Assembly (NCBI GenBank): GCA_949293325.1
Contig: CASFCZ010000030.1
Location: 1 to 35,570 of the forward strand
From: an uncultured Eubacteriales bacterium
Lineage (GTDB): Bacteria; Bacillota; Clostridia; Lachnospirales; CAG-274
Reading direction: 5' to 3'
Length of the DNA stretch: 35,570 nt
Both the position numbers and the translations under genes were made by a program. Below, one piece after another: positions 22,615-30,941 of this stretch. Position 1 is the first letter of the stretch, and each line of letters begins with the position of its first letter. The notes under the pieces were generated by a model that did not search any database, was not told where the DNA came from, and was given only the letters and a program-made list of their open reading frames with translations.

Positions 22615-22630
22615 TACTTCAATATCAATA

Positions 22631-22737
22631 ATTAATGACGTCATTAATCCACAAAGTAAAGGATAAAAATAAATGACGTCAATAATCTGCAAAGTAAACA
22701 ACAAACAATTAATGACGTCAATAACCCACAAAGTAAA
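22631..22737. repeat. Three spaced repeats with the TGACGTCA palindrome
   Basis: Copies at 22631-22660, 22671-22698 and 22708-22737 share the form AATGACGTCA...CACAAAGTAAA. The TGACGTCA cores lie at 22636, 22674 and 22713, that is 38 and 39 bp apart. The first is within a perfect 18-bp palindrome, ATTAATGACGTCATTAAT (22631-22648). The intergenic stretch 22467-22960 has no supported protein gene. Such arrays act as operators or replication iterons; neither is proved. Confidence 0.85.
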
Positions 22738-22790
22738 GTAAACCAAACTAAACCAAACTAAATTAAATTAAACCAAACTATATTAACCTA
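22731..22790. repeat. AT-rich tandem array phased at 10 bp
   Basis: Six 10-bp units: AAGTAAAGTA, AACCAAACTA twice, AATTAAATTA, AACCAAACTA and a degenerate TATTAACCTA. Each is nearly a doubled pentamer of the form AANNA. It lies exactly on the helical repeat, so curvature or easy unwinding is expected. Confidence 0.85.
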
Positions 22791-22841
22791 CCCTCCCTTC
22801 GGGGGGGTATAAGGGGGGTAGGTGGTCTAGTAAGGTGGTCT
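22787..22841. repeat. G-rich hairpin and 9-bp direct repeat
   Basis: CCTACCC (22787-22793) pairs with GGGTAGG (22816-22822). Inside lies a competing CCC-TTCG-GGG hairpin (22795-22803). Seven G (22801-22807) and six G (22813-22818) make a quadruplex conceivable. AGGTGGTCT repeats at 22820-22828 and 22833-22841. Confidence 0.75.
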
Positions 22842-22908
22842 GGTGAAACAGAATAAATTTATATCTATGGCAGTAAATGTCACTTTTGTTATGATATACT
22901 GGTAACAG

Positions 22909-22937
22909 AAAAAGGGTGCAGCCTAAATGCCGCACCC
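22909..22937 (-). terminator. Terminator of the stalk-domain gene
   Basis: On the minus strand GGGTGCGGC pairs with GCTGCACCC (9 bp, one G-U pair) followed by five T (22913-22909). Confidence 0.85.
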
Positions 22938-22960
22938 CATATACAACTCACCTGTGAGTA

Positions 22961-23890
22961 TTACTTTAAATTAATGCTGTATGCCTCAGCCTGTGGTGGA
23001 ATGCTCCTTGTCATCATCTGGCTGAATTCAGCCTCCACCTTGTCCCCTACCTTTGCATCAACGCCGTCACCCTCAGTTGATTCTGTAACCACAAGGGCAA
23101 CTACAGGATATGCTGCAGACTCATCCTCAGCAGTAACAATAATGTGACCATCCTCACTTATTTCTGTTACCTCACCGATAATGCTGAGGCTCTCCGCCTC
23201 ATCAGCAGGCTCCTCTGCAGGCTCATCAGGGGTTTCCTGTGGCTGTGACTCAACTACAATCCTCTCAGGGTTGTTCATAGGAGGTATGCTCATTGTCATA
23301 GCCGCACCGTATACAACCTTAAGGCTTGCACCTGTTGCAATATCGTCAAGGGTAAGGCTGTTGCCCTCTGCGTCGGTAATAGGTGTGGTGTCACTGATAT
23401 TAAGGAGCACCTGGCCCTTTACACTGTCCTCCACAAGAAGGCTGTTCCCGTTCTTTTCGGCAACCGTAGCAGTGCCTTCTTCTGTTGAAAGAATATAAAC
23501 ATTGCCATCCTGAAGTGATACATCATAGCTGAGTATTTCAGAGAAAAGCTCAGCAGGCACCATAGTGCTGCTGTTGACTATCTTTGACTCCTTACCAAGG
23601 GGCATTGGAGCTGTCTTTGCAAAGGTATATCCGTCAACACCTACCTCAAAGGTAACATAACTTGGACCTGAAGTAAGGGTAACGGTTTTTGAATTGGCTA
23701 TCCACCCAACCTTATAGCCTAAGGTTTCCGCTGCCTCCCTTACAGGTACCATAACTCTGTCACCATCTATAATGGTGTCTGCAATCTCTGCACCGTTGAT
23801 GTAGAGCTTACCGCCATCCTGAGCAGTAACACCTACACTGCCAAGAATAAGAGTTGCTGAAAGTGTTAAAGCAAATAATTTGTTCTTCAT
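22961..23890 (-). CDS. Secreted stalk-domain protein (copper amine oxidase N-like)
   Basis: A 309-aa exported protein. The signal peptide MKNKLFALTLSATLILGSVG runs to about residue 23, with cleavage near GVTA-QDG. Residues ~28-135 form a copper-amine-oxidase-N stalk domain (VMVPVREAAETLGYKVGW, TMVPAELFSEILSYDV), common in cell-surface proteins of Clostridia and not itself copper-binding. Two homologous small domains follow, ~136-215 and ~237-309, separated by an acidic Pro/Glu linker; both end in an M-x-SIPP block (MTMSIPPMNN and MMTRSIPPQA), which shows internal duplication. The upstream promoter looks ECF-type, so it may answer envelope stress. Start follows AAGGAGA. Confidence 0.85.
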   Translation of the reverse strand: MKNKLFALTLSATLILGSVGVTAQDGGKLYINGAEIADTIIDGDRVMVPVREAAETLGYKVGWIANSKTVTLTSGPSYVTFEVGVDGYTFAKTAPMPLGKESKIVNSSTMVPAELFSEILSYDVSLQDGNVYILSTEEGTATVAEKNGNSLLVEDSVKGQVLLNISDTTPITDAEGNSLTLDDIATGASLKVVYGAAMTMSIPPMNNPERIVVESQPQETPDEPAEEPADEAESLSIIGEVTEISEDGHIIVTAEDESAAYPVVALVVTESTEGDGVDAKVGDKVEAEFSQMMTRSIPPQAEAYSINLK

Positions 23891-23927
23891 TATTTTATCT
23901 CTCCTTTTTTTATGTCTTACATCCTTA

Positions 23928-23955
23928 TAGACGCAAAAGAATTAAAAAGGTTCCC
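23928..23955 (-). promoter_or_regulatory. Candidate ECF-sigma promoter of the stalk gene
   Basis: On the minus strand GGGAAC (23950-23955), a 16-bp spacer and CGTCTA (23928-23933). The AAC at -35 and CGTC at -10 fit the ECF consensus (Bacillus SigX/W/M type), and no good sigma-A promoter is seen. Confidence 0.55.
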
Positions 23956-23962
23956 AAAAAAG

Positions 23963-23991
23963 TTGAAAAAAATTTTAAAAAGTAATACAAT
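23963..23991 (+). promoter_or_regulatory. Promoter of the aminotransferase operon
   Basis: TTGAAA (23963-23968), a 17-bp spacer and TACAAT (23986-23991), 33 bp above the aminotransferase start. Confidence 0.7.
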
Positions 23992-24023
23992 AGGATTTAT
24001 AGACTTAATATGGAGGCGAGAGA

Positions 24024-25208
24024 ATGATTTCTGATAAAATGAAGGAGCTTACCAAAAACGGCTCTGCAATACGTGCCATGTTTGAGGATGGCAAAAAAAT
24101 GATAGCCAAGCTGGGCAAGGAGAATGTATTTGACTTTTCTCTTGGAAATCCGTCCATAGTCCCACCGGAATCGGTAAAGCAGGCTATAATCGACATTTTA
24201 AATGAAGAAGAACCTATGCTTGTACACGGATATATGAACAACTCAGGCTATGAGGACGTAAGAAAGGCTACTGCTGACTACATCAACTCCCAGCATGGTA
24301 CAGCCTTTACAGAGGAAAACATAGTAATGACGGTAGGTGCCGCAAGTGCCCTTAATATTGCACTTAAGGCAACTATTAACCCAGGGGACGAGGTGCTCCT
24401 TATTGCACCATACTTCGGAGAGTACAACAACTATATTAATAACTACGACGGTGTACCTGTAGTAGTAAGCCCTGACTATGAGAGATTTTCCATCAACTTT
24501 GATGAGTTTGAGGCAAAGGTAAGTCCTAAGACAAAAATGGTCATCATCAATACCCCTAACAACCCTACAGGCGCCGTATACAGTGAGTCTGACCTTACAA
24601 GACTTGCTGATATATTAAATAAGAAGCAAGCGGAGTACGGTACTGAAATTTACCTTATAAGTGACGAGCCATACAGAGAAATATGCTTCGGAGGTAAAAA
24701 GGTACCTTACCTTACAAAGTTCTACAAAAACACCTTTGTTGCATACTCCTATTCCAAGAGCCTTTCCCTTCCCGGTGAACGTATAGGCTACCTGGTTATA
24801 AACAATGAAATGTCAGACTTTGAGGAAATGGCAGGAGCTCTTAATGTAGCAAACCGTATCCTGGGATATGTTAATGCCCCAAGCCTTATGCAGAGGGTTG
24901 CAGGCAGATGCGTTGGACAGACTGCTGACCTTTCCGTATATGAAGAAAATAAGGACATACTCTACAAGGCACTTACAGAGTATGGTTATGAAATAGTTGA
25001 ACCACAGGGTACCTTCTATATGTTCCCTAAGTGTTTTACCCCTGACGACAAGGAGTTCTGTACAAGGGCTAAGGAATACGGGCTTGTTATCGTACCCGGC
25101 TCCAACTTTGCCTGCCCAGGCTATTTCAGAATAGCCTTCTGTGTAAAAAAGGAAACCCTGTTAAACTCCCTGCCTGCCTTTAAAAAACTGGCAGACAGCT
25201 ACAGGTAA
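24024..25208 (+). CDS. PLP-dependent aminotransferase (class I/II)
   Basis: A 394-aa fold-type I aminotransferase. The PLP lysine is K245 in YSYSKSLSLPGERIGY, with the phosphate-contact Arg253. N180 and D214 lie in INTPNNPTGAVYS and LISDEPYREI. FRIAFCV near the C-terminus holds the carboxylate-binding Arg. Most relatives in Clostridia are annotated as aspartate or aromatic aminotransferases; the substrate cannot be decided. GGAGGCG precedes the ATG. It starts a four-gene operon; the next gene begins at the base after its stop. Confidence 0.9.
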   Translation: MISDKMKELTKNGSAIRAMFEDGKKMIAKLGKENVFDFSLGNPSIVPPESVKQAIIDILNEEEPMLVHGYMNNSGYEDVRKATADYINSQHGTAFTEENIVMTVGAASALNIALKATINPGDEVLLIAPYFGEYNNYINNYDGVPVVVSPDYERFSINFDEFEAKVSPKTKMVIINTPNNPTGAVYSESDLTRLADILNKKQAEYGTEIYLISDEPYREICFGGKKVPYLTKFYKNTFVAYSYSKSLSLPGERIGYLVINNEMSDFEEMAGALNVANRILGYVNAPSLMQRVAGRCVGQTADLSVYEENKDILYKALTEYGYEIVEPQGTFYMFPKCFTPDDKEFCTRAKEYGLVIVPGSNFACPGYFRIAFCVKKETLLNSLPAFKKLADSYR

Positions 25209-25937
25209 ATGCCTATGAGGATGGTATCCACCCTCCTTGGAATACTGATTATGGCATTTGCCATAGTAGTCAGTATAACTGCCAATTTTGATATAGGCAA
25301 CCTTATGGTATTCGGTTTGGGACTTGCCCTTGCACTGTTCTTTAACGTGCCGAAAAACAAATTTACCAGGGCCCTTAAGATACTGGCAGTAACGGGCTAC
25401 GGAATAGTATTTATAATGATAGGCTTTATTTATATTTCAGGCAGCAGCAGGAATGTAACCTATCAGGAGGATGCAGTAATCGTTCTGGGCTGCTCAGTAA
25501 TAGGGGACAGAATAAGCTCTCCCCTTAAATACAGACTTGATACTGCCTATGGGTATTATGAGAAAAATCCCAATGCCATTATAGTAGTAAGCGGAGGGCA
25601 GGGACCCCAGGAAAATCTCCCTGAGGGTGTTGCCATGTACAACTACCTAACTGAAAGAGGTGTTCCCTCTGACAGTATACTTATTGAAGATAAGGCAACA
25701 AGCACAAACGAAAACTACAAATATTCAAAGGAAATACTGGACGACTACTTTGAAGGCAGGTCCTACTCCTGTGTATATGTAACCAACAGGTTTCACTGCT
25801 ACAGGGCAGGCAGACTTGCGGAGATAAACGGTCTTAACTGTGTGGGATTAGGTGCCCCCATAGGGCCTTCATCAGCCGTCACATCCTATATGCGTGAAGT
25901 GCTGGCGGTATTTCAGCTATGGATATTTAACAGATAG
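25209..25937 (+). CDS. DUF218 / YdcF-like membrane protein
   Basis: A 242-aa protein with about three N-terminal membrane helices (residues ~5-22, ~28-45 and ~58-76), followed by a DUF218 (YdcF/SanA/ElyC) domain. That domain has AVIVLGCSV, YRLDTAYGYY, IVVSGGQG, STNENYKYSKEIL and YVTNRFHCYRAGRLAE. Family members are linked to envelope maintenance in Gram-negatives; the reaction is unknown. The ATG directly follows the TAA of the aminotransferase, with only a poor ribosome-binding site, so re-initiation is likely; an alternative ATG is at 25215. Confidence 0.8.
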   Translation: MPMRMVSTLLGILIMAFAIVVSITANFDIGNLMVFGLGLALALFFNVPKNKFTRALKILAVTGYGIVFIMIGFIYISGSSRNVTYQEDAVIVLGCSVIGDRISSPLKYRLDTAYGYYEKNPNAIIVVSGGQGPQENLPEGVAMYNYLTERGVPSDSILIEDKATSTNENYKYSKEILDDYFEGRSYSCVYVTNRFHCYRAGRLAEINGLNCVGLGAPIGPSSAVTSYMREVLAVFQLWIFNR

Positions 25938-25948
25938 GAGGTATGTCC

Positions 25949-26707
25949 ATGACAGACTACGAGGGCTTTGCAGAGGTATACGACACCTTTATGCAGGACA
26001 CGCCCTATGATGAATGGACAGGCTATATAGAGAGGATATGGGCACACTTCGGACTTAAGCCCAGACTGGTATGTGACCTTGCCTGTGGTACCGGCAATAT
26101 GACCATAAGGCTGGCGGAACGTGGCTATGATATGATAGGTATTGATTTATCAGCGGCAATGCTGTCCAAGGCAAGGGAGAAATCCCCTGAAAATATCCTC
26201 TATCTCAATCAGGATATGCGGGAGTTTGAGCTGTACGGAACAGTTGACAGCATAATATGCCTTTGTGACAGTATCAACTATATCACTGACCCTGATGAGC
26301 TTCTTGAAGTTTTTAACTTGGTAAACAACTATCTTGACCCGGGTGGACTGTTTATATTTGATATAAACACCATACACAAGTTCAGGGATATACTTGCAGA
26401 CAACTGCTACTGTGAAACTACGGATAATTCCGCCTATACATGGGAAAATTACTATGATGAGGAAGAAAGGATAAACGAGTTTTACACCAACTTCTTTGTA
26501 GAGGATAAGGAAAGCGGTATGTACCACAGGTATGAGGAATACCACTATGAAAAGGGCTATACCATTGAGGAAATAGCCGGGCTTATAGAAAAATCGGGAA
26601 TGGAATTTGTCGGGGTATTTGAGGAGCTTACCCTTACACCTCCTAACGAGGACAGCAGCCGCATATACTTTGTTGCAAAGGAAATAAGCAAAAAGGAGAA
26701 AAAATAA
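25949..26707 (+). CDS. Class I SAM-dependent methyltransferase
   Basis: A 252-aa methyltransferase. Motif I is VCDLACGTGNMTIRLAERG (about 41-59), then the acidic end of beta-2, MIGIDLS, and motif III-like NQDMREFE. FDINTIHKF follows, and an insert rich in aromatic and acidic residues (~150-200) precedes the C-terminal strands. The substrate is unknown. The start at 25949 is preferred over 25943 because AGGAGGT lies 6 bp above it and would crowd the earlier ATG. The stop codon shares its last A with the ATG of hslO. Confidence 0.85.
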   Translation: MTDYEGFAEVYDTFMQDTPYDEWTGYIERIWAHFGLKPRLVCDLACGTGNMTIRLAERGYDMIGIDLSAAMLSKAREKSPENILYLNQDMREFELYGTVDSIICLCDSINYITDPDELLEVFNLVNNYLDPGGLFIFDINTIHKFRDILADNCYCETTDNSAYTWENYYDEEERINEFYTNFFVEDKESGMYHRYEEYHYEKGYTIEEIAGLIEKSGMEFVGVFEELTLTPPNEDSSRIYFVAKEISKKEKK

Positions 26708-27585
26708 TGGATCATATATTAAGAGCCACCGCAGGAAATGGCTCCGTTCGTATATTTATTGCAGACACCCATGACACGGCACAGAAGTCCTTTGAAATTC
26801 ACAGGACTTCACCTGTTATGTCAGCGGCAATGGGTAGGGCATTAACTGCCGTTGCCATTATGGGCAGTATGCTTAAGGCAGAGGGTGACCTTGTATCCAT
26901 ACAGATAAAGGGTGACGGTCTCGGGGGTGGACTTACGGTTACCTCCGACAGCAAGTCAAGGGTAAAGGGATACCCCTATAACCCCATGGTGGATATACCC
27001 CTTAAGGAAAACGGTAAGCTGGATGTCCAGGGGGCACTTGGATACGGCACCCTGACAGTAATAAAGGATATGGGCTTAAAGGAGCCTTATGTGGGACAGA
27101 TCCCCCTTGTATCCGGAGAAATTGCCGAGGATATGACCTATTACTTTGCAAAAAGCGAACAGACCCCCTCTGCCGTTGCACTGGGTGTGCTGGTGGACAG
27201 GGACTATAGCATCAAGCAGTCGGGAGGCTTTATTATTCAGATGATGCCCGATGCAGATGATGAGATAGTTACTGCCCTGGAGAAAAAGCTCACAGGTCTT
27301 GACAGCGTTACCACTATGCTGGAAAAAGGTATGACCACCGAGGATATTTTAAATGCCATAGCAGGGGATTTTGAGCCACAGATACTTGACAGGATACCTG
27401 TTGAATACTATTGTAACTGCACCCGTGAAAGGGTGGAAAAGGCTCTGGTTTCCCTGGGCAAGGATGAGCTTGAAAAGATAATAGAGGAGGACGGGAAGGC
27501 TGAACTTCACTGTCACTTCTGTAATAAGGACTATGAATTTAATAAGGACGAGCTTATCGAAATATTGAACAGAGCTTTAAGCTAA
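26707..27585 (+). CDS. hslO: Redox-regulated chaperone Hsp33
   Basis: A 292-aa Hsp33. The N-terminal domain has HRTSPVMSAAMGRALTA, TVTSDSKSRVKGY and GYGTLTVIKDMG. The C-terminal redox switch carries the four zinc cysteines as CNC (about 237-239) and CHFC (about 270-273), the CxC...CxxC pattern. In the known family, oxidation releases zinc and turns on holdase activity. It ends the operon, sharing the TAATG junction with the methyltransferase, and is closed by a bidirectional terminator. The CNC pair sits in YYCNCTRER, as in other Firmicutes. Confidence 0.95.
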   Translation: MDHILRATAGNGSVRIFIADTHDTAQKSFEIHRTSPVMSAAMGRALTAVAIMGSMLKAEGDLVSIQIKGDGLGGGLTVTSDSKSRVKGYPYNPMVDIPLKENGKLDVQGALGYGTLTVIKDMGLKEPYVGQIPLVSGEIAEDMTYYFAKSEQTPSAVALGVLVDRDYSIKQSGGFIIQMMPDADDEIVTALEKKLTGLDSVTTMLEKGMTTEDILNAIAGDFEPQILDRIPVEYYCNCTRERVEKALVSLGKDELEKIIEEDGKAELHCHFCNKDYEFNKDELIEILNRALS

Positions 27586-27593
27586 AAAAAATG

Positions 27594-27632
27594 AACTCCC
27601 GAACAGGACAAATGCCCATTCGGGAGTTTTTT
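27594..27632. terminator. Bidirectional terminator between hslO and leuS
   Basis: AACTCCCGAA (27594-27603) pairs with TTCGGGAGTT (27619-27628). T-tracts flank it on both strands, so it serves both convergent genes. Confidence 0.9.
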
Positions 27633-27638
27633 ATTGCC

Positions 27639-30056
27639 TTAAGGCTTAACAACAATATTAACAATTCTGCCGGGAACATAGATTTCCTTGACTACAGTGC
27701 CTGAAAGCTTAGCTCCCAGAGCCTCCTTAGCCTGAGAAAGAACACTGTCCTTATCGGCATCATGAGCCACCTCAATGGTGGTCTTAACCTTACCGTTAAT
27801 CTGAACGGCAACCTCAACGGTATCAGCCTTCATTTTATCCTTATCATAGGTAGGCCATTTAGCTGAAAGGAATACTGACTTATCATGACCCAAAATTTCC
27901 CAAAGCTCCTCAGCAAGATGAGGTGCAAAAGGTGCAAGCATAACTGCAAGGGTATCAAGGGTTTCCTTATCGCAGCCACCGGCTTCTTTGCAAGCCGCAG
28001 CCAGTTTATTGGTATATTCCATAAAGCCGGAAACAACCGTATTAAGGGTAAGTGCCTCCAGTCTTTGGGTAATTTCATAAACCATGGTATGTCTGATACG
28101 CTCAATATCCTTAGTTGTCTCAATAGGCTTATCCTTATATTCCTCAACGAACTTCCATACCTTATTAAGGTATCTGAATACGCCGTCGATACCTGTATCA
28201 TCCCACTCGGAGTCAAGCTCAGGTGGTCCTATGAAAAGCTCATACATACGCAGGGAGTCGCAGCCATAAGCAGCAACCGTATCATCAGGAGATACTACAT
28301 TGCCCTTATTTTTACTCATCTTTGCCCCGTCCTTGCAAATCATACCCTGATTAAACAGACGGTGGAAAGGCTCGTCAAAGTCAACAACACCTATATCGTA
28401 AAGGAACTTAGTATAGAACCTTGCATAAAGGAGGTGGAGAACAGCATGCTCGATACCACCTACATACATATCAACGGGCATCCACTTCTTAAGGGCTTCC
28501 TTACTTGCAAGCTCCTTATCATTGTGTGGGTCTGTATAACGAAGGAAGTACCAGGAAGAACCTGCCCACTGAGGCATTGTATTGGTTTCCCTCTTAGCAG
28601 GACCGCCGCAGCATGGGCAAGTGGTATTTACCCACTCGTCAATGGCAGCAAGTGGTGACTCACCTGTATCCGTTGGCTTATAGCTCTCCACATTAGGAAG
28701 GAGAACAGGAAGCTGATCCTCGGGAACAGGAACAGTACCACACTTTTCACAATGTACAAGGGGAATAGGCTCGCCCCAGTAACGCTGACGGGAGAATACC
28801 CAGTCACGGAGCTTAAAGTTGACTGTCTTTTTGCCTATGCCTTCCTTTTCTATAAAATCAGGAACGGACTTCTTTGCATCCTCTGACTTCATACCGTTAA
28901 GCTTACCTGAATTAATCATAATACCAGGCTCGGTATAAGCCTGCTGAAGATCAGGATCTTCCTTACCGTCCTTGCTTATTACCTGAATAATAGGCAGGCC
29001 GAACTTCTTTGCAAACTCAAAGTCACGGTCGTCATGGGCAGGTACACACATAATAGCACCTGTACCATGGTCGGCAAGTACATAATCTGAAATCCATATA
29101 GGTGTCTTTTCACCGTTAAGTGGATTAATGCCGTAAGCACCTGTAAATACACCTGTCTTTTCCTTATCTGTCATACGGGATACATTTGACTTGGTACTTG
29201 CCTCATAGCAGTACTTTTCAACCTCATCCTTATGCTCTGGGGTGGTTATTTCCTTAACCATCTCATGCTCGGGAGAAAGCACCATAAAGGTTGCACCATA
29301 GAGAGTATCAGGACGTGTGGTGTAAACCTTAACTGCCTTACCCTCCATACCGTCAACAGGGAAGTCAATCTCTGCACCGTAGCTCTTACCTATCCAGTCA
29401 GACTGCATCTTCTTAACCTTTTCAGGCCAATCCAGCTTATCAAGGTCCTTAAGAAGTCTGTCAGCATACTTTGTTATCCTCAGCATCCACTGACGAAGGT
29501 TCTTTTTGGTAACCTGTGAGCCACAGCGGTCGCAGACACCGTTTGTAGCCTCCTCATTGGCAAGTACGCACTTACAGTTAGGGCACCAGTTAAGTGGCAT
29601 TTCCTTCTCATAGGCAAGTCCGTTTTTAAACATCTGTACAAATATCCACTGTGTCCACTTATAGTAAGCAGGGTCGGTGGTATTAACCTCCCTGTCCCAA
29701 TCGTAGATAGCACTGATTTCCTTAAGCTGACGCTTCATATTTGCAATGGAATTTTTAGTGGCAACAGATGGATGTGTGCCTGTCTTGATGGCATAGTTTT
29801 CACCGGGAAGGCCAAAGGCATCCCAGCCCATCGGATGAAGTATCTCATAGCCCTCAAGGAGCTTGTAACGGCTCACTACATCAGAGAGCACATAACCTCT
29901 CCAGTGACCTACATGAAGGCCGCTGCCTGAAGGATATGGGAACATATCCAGGCAGTAATATTTTGGCTTAACGCCGTCATGGGGATTAACGGAAGTCTGC
30001 TCCCATCTTTCACGCCATTTCTTTTCAATTTCCTTAAAATTATACTTAGTACTCAT
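27639..30056 (-). CDS. leuS: Leucyl-tRNA synthetase
   Basis: An 805-aa class Ia synthetase that charges tRNA-Leu. The HIGH box lies in PYPSGSGLHVGHWRGY (about 37-52), and the KMSKS loop is KMSKNKGNV, near residue 575. The CP1 editing domain contains TTRPDTLYGATF and the conserved Asp region in VPAHDDRDFEFA. Two Cys knuckles (CPNC...CDRC and CPCC) are visible. The C-terminal anticodon-binding part ends with VAVQINGKVKTTIEV, as in LeuS. AGGAGG lies 6 bp above the start. A promoter is seen just upstream, but there is no T-box leader, which is notable for a Firmicute. Confidence 0.97.
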   Translation of the reverse strand: MSTKYNFKEIEKKWRERWEQTSVNPHDGVKPKYYCLDMFPYPSGSGLHVGHWRGYVLSDVVSRYKLLEGYEILHPMGWDAFGLPGENYAIKTGTHPSVATKNSIANMKRQLKEISAIYDWDREVNTTDPAYYKWTQWIFVQMFKNGLAYEKEMPLNWCPNCKCVLANEEATNGVCDRCGSQVTKKNLRQWMLRITKYADRLLKDLDKLDWPEKVKKMQSDWIGKSYGAEIDFPVDGMEGKAVKVYTTRPDTLYGATFMVLSPEHEMVKEITTPEHKDEVEKYCYEASTKSNVSRMTDKEKTGVFTGAYGINPLNGEKTPIWISDYVLADHGTGAIMCVPAHDDRDFEFAKKFGLPIIQVISKDGKEDPDLQQAYTEPGIMINSGKLNGMKSEDAKKSVPDFIEKEGIGKKTVNFKLRDWVFSRQRYWGEPIPLVHCEKCGTVPVPEDQLPVLLPNVESYKPTDTGESPLAAIDEWVNTTCPCCGGPAKRETNTMPQWAGSSWYFLRYTDPHNDKELASKEALKKWMPVDMYVGGIEHAVLHLLYARFYTKFLYDIGVVDFDEPFHRLFNQGMICKDGAKMSKNKGNVVSPDDTVAAYGCDSLRMYELFIGPPELDSEWDDTGIDGVFRYLNKVWKFVEEYKDKPIETTKDIERIRHTMVYEITQRLEALTLNTVVSGFMEYTNKLAAACKEAGGCDKETLDTLAVMLAPFAPHLAEELWEILGHDKSVFLSAKWPTYDKDKMKADTVEVAVQINGKVKTTIEVAHDADKDSVLSQAKEALGAKLSGTVVKEIYVPGRIVNIVVKP

Positions 30057-30067
30057 GGTTTCCTCCT

Positions 30068-30085
30068 AAAAAGTCCACAATGACT
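30068..30085 (-). promoter_or_regulatory. Short hairpin in the leuS leader
   Basis: On the minus strand AAAGTC pairs with GACTTT around ATTGTG, a few bases above the ribosome-binding site. It is too small to be a T-box. Confidence 0.45.
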
Positions 30086-30097
30086 TTAAATGTGTAA

Positions 30098-30126
30098 ATT
30101 ATAGCATATATTAAGGGAAAATTCAA
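30098..30126 (-). promoter_or_regulatory. leuS promoter
   Basis: On the minus strand TTGAAT (30121-30126), a 17-bp spacer and consensus TATAAT (30098-30103), leaving a leader of only ~35 nt. Confidence 0.8.
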
Positions 30127-30231
30127 TATCTTTTTGGCAGGTTTTAGGCTTTACACTGCAGGAACGGACCACTCTGTATATTAGCAGGAACCGGTCTTTT
30201 TGCATTGTGCAGCAATATCCGAAAAAGCCCC

Positions 30232-30909
30232 TTACTCCACATGGAGAGCCTCAAGAGCCGCCTGTGCCGCCTGCTGTTCTGCTTCCTTTTTGCTTCTGCC
30301 GCTGCCGCTGCCAAGGGTTTTGCCTGAGTGTCTTACCTCTACCTTAAAGAGCTTATTATGTGCAGGTCCGCTTTCCCCAACCACCACATACTCAATAGGT
30401 GACTGGCTTGACCTTTGCAGCACCTCCTGGAGAGAGGTCTTGTTATCAAGTACGTGATGGGAATTTTTGGCGGCAAAAATATCATCCTTAAGCTGACTTA
30501 AGATAAACCTTTCAGCCTCCTCAATACCACCGTCAAGGTATATGGCACCGATAATGGATTCAAAGGCATCCTCCAATATGGACATACGCTCCCTGCCACC
30601 TGTAAGCTCCTCACCCTTACCCAGACGGAGATACTTTTGTACACCCAGGGCACGGGATTTTTTGGCAAGCATATGTTCACATACAACATTTGCCCTTATC
30701 TTTGTCAGCCTGCCCTCAGGGAGATCCGGAAAGGTCTTGAAAAGGAAACTACCTACAACAAAGCCAAGTACCGCATCCCCTAAAAACTCAAGCCTCTCAT
30801 TGCAGACCACACCCTCTGACTTATACTCATTGGCATAGGATGAATGGGTAAGTGCCGTAAGCAGGATACCCTCATCCTTAAATTTGTAATTTAAAACATC
30901 CTCCATCAT
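30232..30909 (-). CDS. rnc: Ribonuclease III
   Basis: A 225-aa RNase III that cuts double-stranded RNA in rRNA maturation and RNA turnover. The signature NERLEFLGDAVLGFV (about 37-51) holds the catalytic Glu and Asp; a second acidic cluster is in ILEDAFESIIGAIYLDGG. The C-terminal double-stranded RNA-binding domain is TSLQEVLQRS...GRSKKEAEQQAAQAAL. The start at 30909 has GGAGG 10 bp upstream; an ATG at 30906 is possible and one at 30927 has no ribosome-binding site. It follows acpP beyond a terminator, in the common plsX-acpP-rnc order. Its leader has a long stem at 30942-30975. Confidence 0.96.
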   Translation of the reverse strand: MMEDVLNYKFKDEGILLTALTHSSYANEYKSEGVVCNERLEFLGDAVLGFVVGSFLFKTFPDLPEGRLTKIRANVVCEHMLAKKSRALGVQKYLRLGKGEELTGGRERMSILEDAFESIIGAIYLDGGIEEAERFILSQLKDDIFAAKNSHHVLDNKTSLQEVLQRSSQSPIEYVVVGESGPAHNKLFKVEVRHSGKTLGSGSGRSKKEAEQQAAQAALEALHVE

Positions 30910-30941
30910 AATATACGATCCTCCCATAAGGGAACATACCT

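Noticed and set aside
22644..22655. DnaA box in the repeat unit
   Set aside because: TAATCCACA is one mismatch from TTATCCACA in the first copy, but the other copies diverge further.
22631..22737. CRISPR array
   Set aside because: Only three repeats, spacers of about 10 bp and no cas genes; the unit holds a palindrome but the layout is that of operators or iterons.
30057..30231. T-box or other riboswitch before leuS
   Set aside because: The leader between promoter and start is too short, and no T-box sequence is seen.
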